Source: Hemerocallis citrina (taxonomy: Eukaryota; Streptophyta; Magnoliopsida; Asparagales; Asphodelaceae). Taken from it: a DNA stretch of 64,000 nt. Below the pieces are notes generated by a model. That model searched no databases. It saw only the letters and a list, made by a program, of their open reading frames with translations, and had not been told where the DNA came from. Positions within the stretch are counted from its first letter, which is position 1, and each line of letters begins with the position of its first letter. Where the stretch lies: positions 151,162,647 to 151,226,646 of the forward strand of contig CM030360.1 of the NCBI GenBank assembly GCA_017893485.1, given 5' to 3'. The position numbers and the translations under genes were made by a program. Shown here in pieces: positions 11,141-22,595 of this stretch.

Positions 11141-11658
11141 CGAGTCTCTCCTGACCAGCAAGACGCTCTTCCAACCTCCCGACCTCGGACACCGACCCAT
11201 CGCTCTTCCAACCAACGAGGCAGTCGTCCGCCGACCCTTGGGTCTCGTCCAACCGACCCCATGAACCCGACCGCCGACTCAAAAATGCTCTCCACGGCGC
11301 CGACCTCATAAACTCGGACGCCGATCCCCAACGCTCGACAAAACGAGTCCCATCAGATGGCTTGGACGACCCCTCGCTCTTCCAACTAGCGAATCGGTCG
11401 TCTGCCGATCCCTTGGGTTCGTCCGCCGACCCCACTAACTCGGTCGCCGACCAAGTAAGCTCGGCATGCGCACTACCGGCTCCCCCCTCCTAAGAACTTC
11501 ACCTCCCGCACATCCAACGAGGGGTCCATTCCTCCTGCCCCTGGCCGTCTTCGGGGAACAGTAGACCCTACTTCTTACCCTGACATCTGCCCTTCCCCAG
11601 AGGACCATGAGTCACCCCCGCACTGCTGGATCACCCAACCCTGCGGGAGTGTGGGGCT
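11141..11658. other. GC-rich end of the Tat 3' untranslated region with a polypurine tract
   Basis: No gene. Degenerate repeats of GCTCTTCCAACTAGCGA and GTCCGCCGACCC (also near 10865) recur at about 11200 and 11380. Just before the LTR the sequence TGCGGGAGTGTGGGGCT (11642-11658) fits a polypurine tract that would prime plus-strand synthesis. Confidence 0.6.
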
Positions 11659-12249
11659 TGTGATATGGGTCAGGAATAAAGCGTGGCTCACCCTGAGCCA
11701 CCGGATCCCCTCAGGATACGCGTCCTTCCTGATCCTTCAGATCAGCCACGTCAGCGCCGGAAAACCGCCCGGAGCTCTGCCACGTCAGCTCGGAAACCAC
11801 TCCGGTGCCTGCCACGTCAGCCCTATACCGCCCGACTTTCCACCGCTTCAGCCAATAAGGTAACCGGGTCCGGCCCAGCCCCAAACGGGTCTAGACCCGA
11901 TTAGAAACTCCTATAAATACCAGGCCCTCTCCTTTCTTAAAAGGTAATCAATCTTTTCTCCACTAAACCCTAGTTACTGTTGCTCTTATCTTAAAGTAAC
12001 TGACTAGACCGTCGGAGGGTCTGCCACCGGGACCAACCCCGGTGTTTCGAGACCGTCTGCAGGTACACCAGATCTCTGATCCGAGCCCTCTGATCCGAGC
12101 CCAGACATCCACCTCACTCCCAACCAGTCGCAGGTACCGCTCGGCGCGCCGAGGGTCGTCCGACCAGCAGCTTTCTCCTTCAAATACAAATCGAGTAAGA
12201 ACTCACACCTGGTGCATCCACACGTCTCCCAGAAACAAACCGCATCACA
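11659..12249 (+). mobile_element. 3' LTR of the Tat element
   Basis: It begins TGTGATATGGG directly after the purine tract and ends CGCATCACA; the first and last six bases are perfect inverted repeats (TGTGAT/ATCACA). A TATA box (TATAAAT at 11912) is followed by a CCACTAAACCCTAG leader. The segment CGTCGGAGGGTCTG...CCCCGGTGTTTC (about 12012-12046) also occurs at 35548 in the second Tat LTR, marking this as the R/U5 part. Length is 591 bp. The 5' LTR lies outside the window, so no TSD can be verified; the base run TATAC follows. Confidence 0.75.
11912..11918 (+). promoter_or_regulatory. TATA box of the Tat LTR
   Basis: TATAAAT in the middle of the LTR, about 100 bases before the conserved CGTCGGAGGGTCTG segment, which suits an LTR promoter driving the element on the plus strand. 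Confidence 0.55.
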
Positions 12250-12355
12250 TATACAGAGGAGATTGCCACTTGAAATAATGCATATATAAAGGAGGACAAA
12301 TTCATTATAAGTGGATATTACAATGTTTATAAATTGCTCTTACCTACACAAACAT
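12250..12355. other. Short spacer between the Tat LTR and a fold-back element
   Basis: No gene or recognised repeat. The last nine bases (12347-12355, CACAAACAT) are the left target-site duplicate of the next element. Confidence 0.5.
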
Positions 12356-13176
12356 ATAGATTTTTTTCTCAAAAATAGGCCACTTTTAACAACTAATTTA
12401 TGAAATATGCCACTTTCAAAACTAATTTTCAAAATAGATCAATGCAGTGCCCAACTGCGGTCTCTTTGATTTCGAAGTCGCAGTTCACAACTGCGACCTA
12501 AGTATATATCATACATATTTAGCTAATAGGTTCGGAGATTTGAAAAAAATTGCTCAAGTATAAAATGTGAAAAATAGGATGCCGCAGTAGGGTACTGCGG
12601 CCTCGATACTATATAGGCCGCAGTTCACAACTACGGCCCAAGCATATATTACACATATTTGACTAATAGACTCGGAGGCTTAGGAAAAAACTGTCCAGTG
12701 TAAAATGTTAAAAATAGGAGGCCGCAGTTGGGTACTACGATATTGATACTACAGAGGTCGCAGTATACAACTGCGCCCTCAGTTATATGGTCGATGGGAT
12801 CGAGTTCTTAAAACTTCTAATACCCATTCGGCCATACAACTGATGCCGTAGTTGTGAATTGCGGCCTCTGTAGAATCGAGGTCGCAGTACCCAATTGTGA
12901 TCTCAGATTTTTCATATGGGTAATTTTTTCCAAGTCTCCAAGCCTATTGGCCAAATATGTATGATATATATGTAGGCCGCAGTTGTGAACTGCAACCTCG
13001 AAATCAAGAGAGGCCGCAGTTGGATCCTGCGTTGGTCTTTTTTTTTTTTTGATGATAACGGATAGAGTCTCTCGACTCCAGCCACTGCGTTGGTCTTTTT
13101 TAAAAATTAATTTTAAAAAGTGACTTATTTTGAAAATTATTTTAAAAAAATGGTCTATTTCTGAAAAAAAAAAGTC
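12356..13176. mobile_element. Fold-back DNA transposon (Mutator-like MITE) with an exact 9-bp TSD
   Basis: The two halves are imperfect inverted copies. The left arm (AAAAATAGGCCACTTTT..., then CCAACTGCGG and CGCAGTTCACAACTGCG) reappears reversed on the right (...GCCGCAGTTGTGAACTGC, ...TGGTCTATTTCTG). The motif of a CCGCAGTT-GTGAACTGCGG palindrome recurs at least four times, and the left arm also holds direct repeats of about 170 bp. CACAAACAT is duplicated exactly at 12347-12355 and 13177-13185; a 9-bp TSD points to the Mutator superfamily. There is no transposase, so it is non-autonomous. It carries a small later insertion near 13044-13084. Confidence 0.8.
13044..13084 (-). mobile_element. 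Truncated retroposon tail (SINE- or LINE-like) with a 17-bp TSD
   Basis: The 17-base string CTGCGTTGGTCTTTTTT occurs at 13027-13043 and 13085-13101. Between the copies lies a T-run followed by GATGATAACGGATAGAGTC and about 20 more bases. On the minus strand this is the 3' end of a retroposon ending in poly(A), inserted into the right arm of the fold-back element. The matching left arm lacks it. Too little remains to name the family. Confidence 0.65.
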
Positions 13177-13369
13177 CACAAACATGTGCTTCCTGTTAAT
13201 TACTAATCCTGTTATAATAATAGAGATTAAAGTAATTTGTTCGATTGTTTCCTTAGATACATTGTATACCCGCTGCACCCAACTTGAGTGCAGCACAGCA
13301 ATCTATTGATTGCAGTTCCATTTTTGTTGTACTTTCCGTTTTCTCATATTGAAAACATTGTATATGCTA

Positions 13370-14068
13370 GCATCCACACACTGTTTCTTAAATTCCCATT
13401 TTTCTTATAATTTGGCAAAAATTGCACTGCACTCATTTCTTATTTTGCCAAATTATGAAAATTGAGAAAAATAATGTCTCAAATTTGTGGACGGATTTGT
13501 GAATTGCCAAAATATAGACGCCCCCCTAATTTTTCAAAATTTTAAATGCTTCGGACGACTCATGTTGTTTAATCCTAGAATTTTTTAAGATTTTTTTTTA
13601 ATAAAACGATCGGACAGAACAACATATTTCATCTTGTTTTTTATTTATTTAAATTTTTATATCTAAAAAGAACCCATCGGACGGTACATGTTGTCCCGTC
13701 CAATACCATTTTTGGTTTGGATGGAACAACATGTCCCATCCTATTTAGACCCCCTTAATCATTAATTAGACTAATTTAGTCACTAATTTAGACTAAGTGA
13801 ATGGAATAATTCCTAATTTAATAACTAATTTAATCACTAATGACCATTTTAATTGATGCAAATTACGAAAAATCACTCGAACGTTACATGATGTTCCGTC
13901 TCTCCTTAAACATTAAAAAACAAAAAAAAAAGCTCAAACATAATAACATGTTCCGTCTGAGAATTTCCACCCCATATTTTAGCAAACAACAACTGCAAAC
14001 AACCTAACATTTGGCCATTTCTCATTTTTTCCAAATTGCTAAATTTAACAAAAACGAGTGTGGATGTT
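13370..14068. mobile_element. Non-autonomous DNA transposon, probably PIF/Harbinger-like
   Basis: The left end GCATCCACACACTG and the right end CGAGTGTGGATGTT form imperfect terminal inverted repeats continuing into A/T-rich arms (TTAAATT..., AATTTGGCAAAA). CTA flanks both ends (13367-13369, 14069-14071), a possible 3-bp TSD. Internally, GGACGG/CCGTCC words bracket an ACATGTTGT motif several times. No coding sequence. The superfamily is less certain than for the neighbour at 14209. Confidence 0.5.
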
Positions 14069-14208
14069 CTAGGTGAACTACAGAGTCGACTATTTCTTAA
14101 GTAAATTCCTCTCAGAACACGCCTAAAGATTTTTTCTTTTAACTTCTTTGACTAGTCGAATTATACTTTTAGACCGTAGTATTTAGAATATCCCTATTGG
14201 GCCCCTAA

Positions 14209-14865
14209 GAGCATCTGTAGTCGTTATTGCCAAATTTTGGCTATTTGGCTTGTAGCAAATACTGAAAACAGCTTTCGTTGTAGTTGTTGTTAGCTAAAAT
14301 TTGTCCAAACGGTCAATTATCTCCCGTCCTATGTTTAAAAAAAAATTTAAAATTATTTTTTTTATAAGCAATGATAGTGACATTTAATATTAAAAAATTA
14401 GAAAATCAGTAAAAAAAATATCAAAAAAATCCTTCGGATGTCTCGGACGAAGAATAATGTCCCGGCTCTAATTTTTTTTTTTTTTTTTAAGTATAGGACA
14501 GTAGTTGACCGTCCGATTAAATTTATAAAAAAAACGAAATGGCTTTTTGGGCCGGTGTATAATCTATGGTCCGATTATTTTTATTAATAAATTTTTTTTG
14601 GGATGGTGTATAATCTTCCGTCCGATTATTTTATTAATAAAAAATTTTTGGGACGGTGTATAATCTACCGTCTGATCTTCAAAACGAAAGAAAATATATC
14701 GTCGGGCTATATTTTTTTCAAATAGCCAAATCGAGTACCAGATATGGGTGGCTACTGTTAAAAAATATCCAAAAAATGGCTAAATAGCCCACGACTGCAG
14801 ATGCTCCCAACTCCCAAGCCATTTTTTGCAAAAAATGGCTAAATACCCAACGACTACAGATGCTC
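14209..14865. mobile_element. Harbinger/Tourist-like non-autonomous element with TAA TSD
   Basis: The left end GAGCATCTGTAGTCGTT and the right end AACGACTACAGATGCTC are near-perfect terminal inverted repeats. TAA is duplicated at 14206-14208 and 14866-14868, which matches the TWA target preference of PIF/Harbinger elements. The right end is present twice in tandem (CGACTGCAGATGCTC near 14792 and again at 14851). The interior contains three copies of a roughly 58-bp repeat with GGTGTATAATCT and CCGTCCGATTATT (14530-14680). No transposase. Confidence 0.78.
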
Positions 14866-15099
14866 TAATATATCATTTAATGTATAAAATTCTTACAAAT
14901 TTGGATACAGTATATTAAACGTGTAAATATATTTGTAGATTTTCTAAAGTACCCTTACCTATTCCCATACTTAATCAACACCCAAAATCACAGTTCATAT
15001 TTCTCCCTTGTTTCTTCTCATCACTTCCTTCCAATCATGTTTCAATTTTCGCAACCCATCGGGACAGGCGATTTTTGCAATTCTGAGAACTAAAAACAA

Positions 15100-15370
15100 C
15101 TATTTTGTTGAATATGAGTTGTTCTTTACGGGATGTACTATTTTTATTAAATATGAGATGTTTCCTACTAAGATGTATTATTTTTGTTGAATATGAGTTT
15201 TTCTTTACTAAGATGTACTATTTTTTTAGTTGAATAGGAACTGTTTTTTACTATGATTACTATTCTTTATATGAGTTGTTCTTTACTGAGATGTTTTGTT
15301 TTTTGTTGAATATGAACTGTTTTCACTGTGATGTACTATTGTTTATTGATATGTACTATTATTTACTGAC
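15100..15370. repeat. Degenerate 40-bp tandem repeat
   Basis: AATATGAGTTG-type words followed by TTCTTTACT and GATGTACTATTTTT recur; AATATGAG-like starts are at 15111, 15150, 15190 and 15233, spacings 39-43. Short frames here are compositional. Bases 14866-15100 show no feature. Confidence 0.75.
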
Positions 15371-15457
15371 ATGTGCTGCTATGTTTTGCAATCTATTGTT
15401 TTCGTCTGAAATGAGACATTTGTTCATGTCATATTTGGTTTTTGAGAATTGCATAAT

Positions 15458-15660
15458 GTCTTCATTTGGACCAGAGACACTGGCAAAGAAATGACGTTGG
15501 CTCTATACCGAGTACATGCAATTACTAGATTCGGCCTAAAAGCAGTAGTTGTTTCAACTCTTTTAGTCTTAATCTAGTACTCGGGAGGTGAAATAGAATG
15601 AGGCAGCCCCTTGTCCCTCCGGAGTGTTATTGCAATTTAAAGTACGCGCGGGGGAGTGCA
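15458..15660. repeat. Flanking duplicated segment, left piece (continues at 24594)
   Basis: From GTCTTCATTTGGACC onward this matches 25256-25447 with moderate divergence. It is cut by the copia element at 15661 and resumes at 24594-24765, which matches 25448-25580. A roughly 340-bp segment is therefore present twice in the same orientation, and the left copy was the copia target. The last bases, GTGCA, are the TSD. Confidence 0.8.
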
Positions 15661-16320
15661 TGTTAAATTCTAACTGCGGAATAAACTCAACAATGACGAC
15701 GAGATGCAAAAACTATAGAATCAAAACAAAAGAAGAAAGAACAAGTAAAAGCAACACACAAGAACACACAAGATTTTTATCGAGGTTCACCCAAACAATT
15801 GCTACTTTCCAGCGCAGAGACACTCCTGTGATTTCCACTAGAAATATGAAGATTAGGTTTACAAATCTCTCAAGAACTCACCACCAAGGTGTAGGGTTTC
15901 TCTTTATCTCCCTCTCTCTTAATGACGGCTGGTAGATCTCTCTTTTCTTTTCACTTAACCTAAAATCGTACACAATATAATATATATAGGATTTCACAAC
16001 TTTCCATCTCAGCCGCTCATCAATCAGCATCGAGACGGCCGGCCGGTCTTCCATTTCGACTGCACTAGTTCCAACAGAGAGCAAGTCGGTCGACCGCGCT
16101 GTCGACCGATCATTACTTCAAGATACATAATTGAGTCAAAGAGCGGGACGGTCGACTGCGCGGTTGACTGGTCGTCTTGCCTGGGTGCGGTCGACCACGC
16201 GGTCAACCGCAACTCTGCTGTAGCCTCCAACTACTCTTGACCTCTTGCTCCCACTTCGACTCTCCTTCCTGCCTACCTTATTCAACTCATTATCGTGTAT
16301 TGGATCCACAAACCCGAACA
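15661..16320 (-). mobile_element. Downstream (3') LTR of the minus-strand copia
   Basis: On the minus strand it runs TGTTCGGGTTTGTGGATCC to GAATTTAACA, TG...CA. It carries repeated GGTCGACCG-type words near 16085-16205, which form short palindromes, and a TATATATA run at about 15983. It follows a purine tract (16321-16335 reversed, AAGTGGGAGAT). Confidence 0.88.
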
Positions 16321-16433
16321 ATCTCCCACTTGGAGACATATACACGAAGTCTCTAACCTGTTCTTCATTCTTCCATTGGCCTAGTCTAGGCCTGTACCTC
16401 TACGAGTCTCCTCAACAATTAACCTAGAGACAA

Positions 16434-17924
16434 TTAGATAGCGGTATAGCAAAACTGATATTTCTTGCTATCCACTACCTTAGTGAGCATATTCGCCGGA
16501 TTCTTAGTGCCAAGAATCTTAATAAGGTTCAACCATTTCTTCTCAATCGCCATTCTGACAAAATGATACCTCATTTGAATGTGCCGAGTGCTAGAGTGAT
16601 ATGTCGAGTTTTTTGCCAAGAAAACTGCACTTTAACTGTCACACCATAGTTCACCTATGGGTTGCTTCCTGCCCAACTGTTTCATCAGCTCTGAAATCCG
16701 CAACATGTCTTTCATCGCTTCCGTAAGTGCCATATACTCTGACTCCATGGTTGACTGTGCTACAACCTTTTGTAATTGCGAAGCCCAACTAACAGCTGTT
16801 CCACCAACTATAAATACATACTCTGTAGTACTTCTGCAACCATCACAATCGCCCAAAAAATCTGCATCTACATAACCATGTATATGCAAAGAATATCCCC
16901 CAAAACAAAGAGAGTGATCTAAAGTACCTGCTAGATATCTAAGAATCCACCTTATTACATCCCAATGCTGTTTACCTGGATTCTTCATGTAACGGCTGAC
17001 AACTCCCACTGCTTGTGCAATGTCTGGTCTGGTAGACACCATCGCATACATCAAGCTCCCAACGGCTGAGGCATAAGGAATAACAGCCATTTCCTCCATC
17101 TCCGCCTCTGTCTTAGGACACAAGTCCATTGATAACTTGAAGTGAGCAGCCAAGGGACAAGTGACTGGCCTCGCACCATCCATATTGAATCTCTTCAACA
17201 CCTTCTTCATATAGTCTGCTTGTGATAACCAAAGCTTCTTACTACTTCTGTCACTACTGATCTTCATGCCGAGGATTTGCTTTGCTTCACCCATGTTCTT
17301 CATTGAAAACTCCGAAGCTAGCATCTTTTTCATCTCCTTGATCTTCTCCATACATGAACTTACTAACAGTGTGTCGTCCACATACAATACCAAGATAACT
17401 ATATTATTGTCTTCATATCTACGAATATACACACAATGATCCGTTTCGCACCTATCGAAACCTTTTCCTCTCATGAAGCAATCAAACTTCAAGTACCATT
17501 GCCGCGGTGCTTATTTGAGCCCATAAAGACTCTTCTTCAATCGACACACCATGTTTTCTTTTCCTTTAGCTTCAAAACATGTGGGTTGTTTCATGTACAG
17601 CTTTTCTTCGACATCACCATGGAGAAATGCTGTCTTCACATCTAACTGCTCTAAGTGCAAGTCTTCAGTTGCCACAATACTGAGCAGAACCCTAATAGAA
17701 GCCATCTTCACAACCGGTGTAAAGATCTCACTATAATCGACACCTTCCCTTTGAGAGAATCCTTTCACAACAAGCCTGACCTTGTATCTCTTACTGCCAT
17801 CTGCCTCATCTTAGACTCTGAAAACCCATTTGTTTATAAGAGCACGCTTCCCTGCTGGTAACTTGGTCAACTCGCAAGTTTGGTTCTGTTCCAAGAAGCT
17901 CATCTCGTCCTTCATGGCTAACTC
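16434..17924 (-). pseudogene. Copia RT-RNase H remnant (right of the nested LTR in reading order)
   Basis: Minus-strand translation shows the RT core in order: EGVDYSEIFTPVVKM and QLDVKTAFLHGDVEEKLYM (17768-17511), then the catalytic VLYVDDTLLV, GEAKQILGMKI and PYASAVGSLMYAM blocks (17492-16632). RNase H follows with the SQLQKVVAQSTMESEYMALTEA motif and, after a stop, HIQMRYHFVR and NPANMLTKVV. Stops interrupt after SLYGLK, in the RNase H part after GELWCDS and elsewhere, so no functional polymerase is made. The frame begins at 17924, where the nested LTR was inserted; its 5' continuation lies right of 21337. Confidence 0.88.
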
Positions 17925-20900
17925 TGTAGCGCCCCGGATCCCCGTTACCGGACATCCGTGACACCTTCCAGAATCTTTATCTTCAAATGCATCTCAACAC
18001 AGTAATAACACGGAAATTTAAAAACTTTTTTTTATTCGCCAAATAAGTCATTACATCATTGATTACAACCGATAACTTGTTCTTGGACAAGGAGTACAAA
18101 TTACATCAATTCATTACAACTTATTACAAGTATTTACAGACTCCACTTGTGAAGCGATCAGCTGCCTCCTGGAATGGTAATCGACTGATTACTTGCGGAA
18201 CTTCGCTGAGCGGCCCATCGGCTCCCCCGGGACTTGCTCCTCAGCATCAGGCTTCTGCTGCGCGACTCTGATATCTCTGCACCTATTCGGAAGGCATAAC
18301 CGATACCTAAAAGGTGGGGAACGTCAGTACTTCGACTGACGCAAAGCTGGGTGATAACAACGATCCTCAAAAATTCAATCTCAACCAATAATTTATGCAA
18401 AAAGGAAAAGTGTTGTGCCAAAACAAGGGTTTAGTGGATTCGGGTTCTAGTGCAGTATTATGACATGATCCTATGACTAGATGCAGCAAACTCACATGCC
18501 TAACTTCTAATGCAAGCAAGACTTTGGAGCACGAATGCATCCCATACTACATACGCCCCCAAATCTAGCCGTCTTTCTCCACAATTTAGGGATTCAAACC
18601 CTCACCATGCACCCTACTCTTGTACACACTCCAGTTCCCAATAGACTATCCGTCGCCCAAGGAGATTGCAGTGGTCGGTCTAATTCTGCCCTGCAGTGCC
18701 CAAGTGGTCACCACCAGTTGGTACCCGCGTACGGACCTCCTTAGAAACCGCATTGAACCTGGTCCTTACGACCCTTAGTTTCACATGTCCACTTATGGAC
18801 TCTCGCATGTGTGTTCACCCCTCATCGGGTAATGAACTGATATATACCAAAAAACACAAAACCCGCGCTTTAGGGACGTGAGCACCACGGGAGGTCAAAT
18901 CCTCCGGGCCTCCCGCACCTTACTTTAGCAAAACTTTGGGAATCAACAGATCGAGATACGAGCCGGGAACGCAATTCGTTAGCGGCCGAGAACGTATCCG
19001 TACGACTGGAAGATACAACACCGACTATGGTTTACTAGGACTAATGCAATTTTTCAACCTCTTAATAAACCATTCTAACTCCTACCCTACTCTAATTATT
19101 CGGGTAAGAATTAACTGCTTCTACACTAGCCTATCAACCTCTTGCCCCTGGCGATACCGGTCCGGTTCGCCACTTCCCCGACTTGGACTCGTCCAGCATA
19201 ATGGCCTACGCCTGCTGCTACTCCGGCAGTAAATATATAATTGCCCCGTGAGCTCCACTCACTGGCATGCTCGGACGTCCTACACTTGGCAGAAGTTTAA
19301 TAATATAGGCTTGATAGGTGCAGGGTATCTTTTACCCTAGTGACTAACTCGAGTCACCCATCCCACTCGGGGAGTCAACCACCTCAATAACAGAGATCAA
19401 CCACTCCTAGACACGAGTCATCGACTCAAATAACACACAAGGAAAAATGCTTTCACAACCCTTAGTCCAAACCCAGACTAAGCGACCTACGGTTTCTACC
19501 CGAATCTCAAAATGGTCATAACTCTCTCGATACAACTCCGATTGGAGTGTATGGGCCCAACCTGGAAAGGTAAGATCCTAGGCTACAACTTCCTAGTTGA
19601 TAACGTGCTTAGATTCAACTATCTAAGTCTTCGACATAGCTTCTCAAGCTCCAACCTGCGTGCTTCCTATGCACGGGCTGCACCTTACCAGTAACACAAA
19701 ATCCTACTCGTTCATCAGAACGACACAAACTCAAATTCTGTAGAAGGGTGTGTGTGTCCTCAACAACTCTCTAGTTGGTCATGATTCCAAATTATACCAT
19801 TAAGTCATCGTAACACACTCATCTATCATCGATACACCAATTCACACAATTGGTCTTTCCAATTCTGAGCACTCAGCTATACTCTAGTCCCCTATCCAGT
19901 TTTACAAAAATCATAATAATTCAACCGTTTACTGGAATTGCTTCAAATTAGTTTTTTTGGAAAGATCTAGGTGTCCACTACAACTCTCTACTGGGTCATG
20001 ATCCTCAAAATGTGCCTCTAACAGGTCTCAAATTCCCAATCTTTACCGAGTATCAAAACTGGCTGAAAACAGCACAGTGCTTAATCACAAAATCACAGTA
20101 AATTGCACACTTGTCCAATTGACATAAAATTTATGGTGGGGAAACTAGAAATCATACCCAACATTATGCAAAAGACCTCATGTCAAAATTTCAATTATAC
20201 AGTGAGTAGTATCTATTGCAAGTTAGCACAGAAACCATCAAGTTTTCTAATTCAACATCAGATACTGGTTATAGAACGATTTTTCTCATGTCCATAAACT
20301 CATCCAAATAATTTACTGATTTTTTTACATAATCAACATGCATTCAGGAACATTGAGAAACAATTTCAGATCAATATCATGCGTCAATAAATCAAAAAAA
20401 TTTCTACAATATCAGCCATCCTGTTTTTCTTTTTCTGATTCTGCCTTACGACACATATCCATCTCACGATTTTATTAGCATATCAAATGATCATAGAAAA
20501 ATCTAAAATAAATCATGAAAGATCCTAACACATATATGAACAAACACTTTTAATTTCATGGTCTAATTCATCATATTTTGCTCTCGGAAAATCCACAAAA
20601 TGGTACTCCGAACCAATTTTTCCTAGTTCAATTCTGACTTCTACTTCTAACCTTTAGAAGAGCAATCCTATGAATTCTAGCACACATGCATGCAATCAAA
20701 ATTAATTAAAAGACAAGAATTTCAAGTTTAGAGAAACTTCTCACCCTTGGTTGTAGTAGTAGAAGGAACTTCTTTAAGCTTCTTCTCTTGGAAATCTCCT
20801 TTTGATCCTTCTTCTTTACTTCCTTCTTCTTTCTCTCCTCCTTTTCTTGAGGTGTTTTCTTTCTGAAATTTCCAGAGCAAAAGGGAGAAATGAAGTGGGA

Positions 20901-21337
20901 AATGATGGTGATGGGAGGTGTAGGCCGGATATGACAAGGGGGGGGGGGGTAGGTTTAGGCTATATGTGGTTTTGTAGACCAAAACCATGGCTTAGCCCAT
21001 TGGTTTGGTGTATGTTAGGTTGGCTGCCCAACATAACTCTTAACGAGCTCCAACGAGTGTGAGACGCGTGTTTAAACGAGCGCACGCAATCTATATTCAC
21101 TGTAGTACCATAACATGTTATATTTGCATGTGCGTCGTGCCGAAAACTAGCAGTTACACTAGCATCAGTCCGTCTCGTTCTCGTGCATCCTTAGAATGCA
21201 ACTCTCCCAAAAACCGTCTCGTAGCCCTAACCATCCACCACGATATCAAAATCAAGCAAAACACTGCAATCGTGTACACGCATACAGTCAATATACATAC
21301 ATATATATACAAGCATAATACAATCCGGGGTGTTACA
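17925..21337 (-). mobile_element. Solo LTR (3.4 kb) inserted in the copia RT gene
   Basis: It starts TGTAGCGCCCCGG and ends CCGGGGTGTTACA, and a single copy lies between the two halves of the copia RT gene, with no internal region. The best TSD is TAACT (17919-17923) against TCACT (21338-21342), one mismatch and one extra base, so that part is weak. The left end resembles the left end of the minus-strand LTR at 1771, and a second copy of the family is at 37549-47803. The orientation is inferred from that similarity. A G-run stands at 20940-20949. Short frames inside have no recognisable product. Confidence 0.82.
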
Positions 21338-22595
21338 TCACTTCCACTGAATTCGAGCCTCATCCCTCAAAGCCTCCTCATGAGTCTCTACCTCTCCTGA
21401 ATCCGTGTACAGAACAAGCTCATGAACAACACTAGCTGATGGATCAAATATCCTGGTTAGACTCCTCTCTCGTGTCGATCTCCTCAATGTGGGTACCGGT
21501 TCACCGACTGGTTCAGGTTCCCCGAACTGTTCTGGCTGTACCTGTTAGTCTTGGATAACCTGCTCATTTCTAATAGGCTCACCAAGAGCCTCCTGCACTA
21601 TATGTGGTACTTGTACCTGCTGCTGCACTGTAGGGCCCCACAACTAGGACCGCCTTCAGAATATGAATCTAAGTTTGAGTCTGAACCCCAATCTGATTTC
21701 GAACTGGTTGTACTGTCTTGACCTGTGTGCCTGTCCTTATATAGAACCTCTTCATTGCACACTACATTCCTGCTGCGAATGACTTTGTTATCCACAAAAT
21801 CCTAAAGCCTATAACCATACTCATTGCCACCGTAGCCAATGAAGACACACCTGCTGGATTTACAGTCCAACTTCTTTCTTTCTTCCCTGTCAATTAGTGC
21901 ATATGTCATACAGCCAAAAACTTTCAAATGAGAATAATTAATAGTTTTATCTGACCATAGTTCTTCTAGAATGGCCCCATCAAGGGCACTAGACGGGCAA
22001 CGGTTAATCAGGTACAATGTTGTATCAACTGTAGCAGCCAAAAAATGGACCGGAAGACCCACATGAAGTTCCATGCATCTCGCCCCATGCATCTCGCCCT
22101 TTCGAGTATCATGCGGTTCATCCTTTCTGCTACACCATTCTCCTGTGGATTCTTAGGAACTGTCTTGATTCCTCTGATACATTCCCTTGCCAGATAGTTA
22201 ACAAACTCTTTGCTTGTGTACTCACCTCCGTTGTCTGACTTTCTTGCTTTCACCTTGCAACCCGTCTCATTCTCAACCCTGACCTTCCAAACTCTGAATG
22301 CCTCAAAAACTTCTGATTTCTCGCGAATTGTATAAACTCAAACCTTTCTTATAGCATCATCGATGAATGTGACAAAGTATATCTTACCACCATAAGAGAA
22401 TTCTTGAACTGGACCCCACACATCTGTATGTACCAACTCTAGCTTCCTAAGCTTTTTCTCACGCCCACCCAACTGAAAGCTAACTGTCTTCTATTTGCCC
22501 ATCACACAATTCTCACAAAAATGCATCTCAACCTTCTTCAGTCCCGACAAAAGATCCCTAGAACAAAGCTACTTGACACAATTTTCACCAAGGTG
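21338..22595 (-). pseudogene. Copia integrase remnant and RT start
   Basis: Read on the minus strand: an HFCENCVMGK zinc-domain piece, [10 protein letters not shown] with the first catalytic Asp, a KSDNGGEYTS block with the second Asp, and a PQENGVAERMNRM block with the catalytic Glu. LKVFGCMTYALI and CVFIGYGGNEYGYRL follow (22092-21802). At least four stops are seen. An exact 14-bp tandem duplication (22071-22084 and 22085-22098) shifts the frame just after the catalytic Glu region. The segment ends at the nested LTR border with DEARIQWK, the start of the RT domain. Confidence 0.85.
22071..22098. repeat. Exact 14-bp tandem duplication that shifts the integrase frame
   Basis: CCATGCATCTCGCC is present twice head to tail. 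The integrase reading changes frame across it, so the duplication is a disabling mutation acquired after insertion. Confidence 0.9.

Noticed and set aside
12817..13296. 159-codon minus-strand ORF
   Set aside because: Crosses the right arm of the fold-back element and its flank. No domain.
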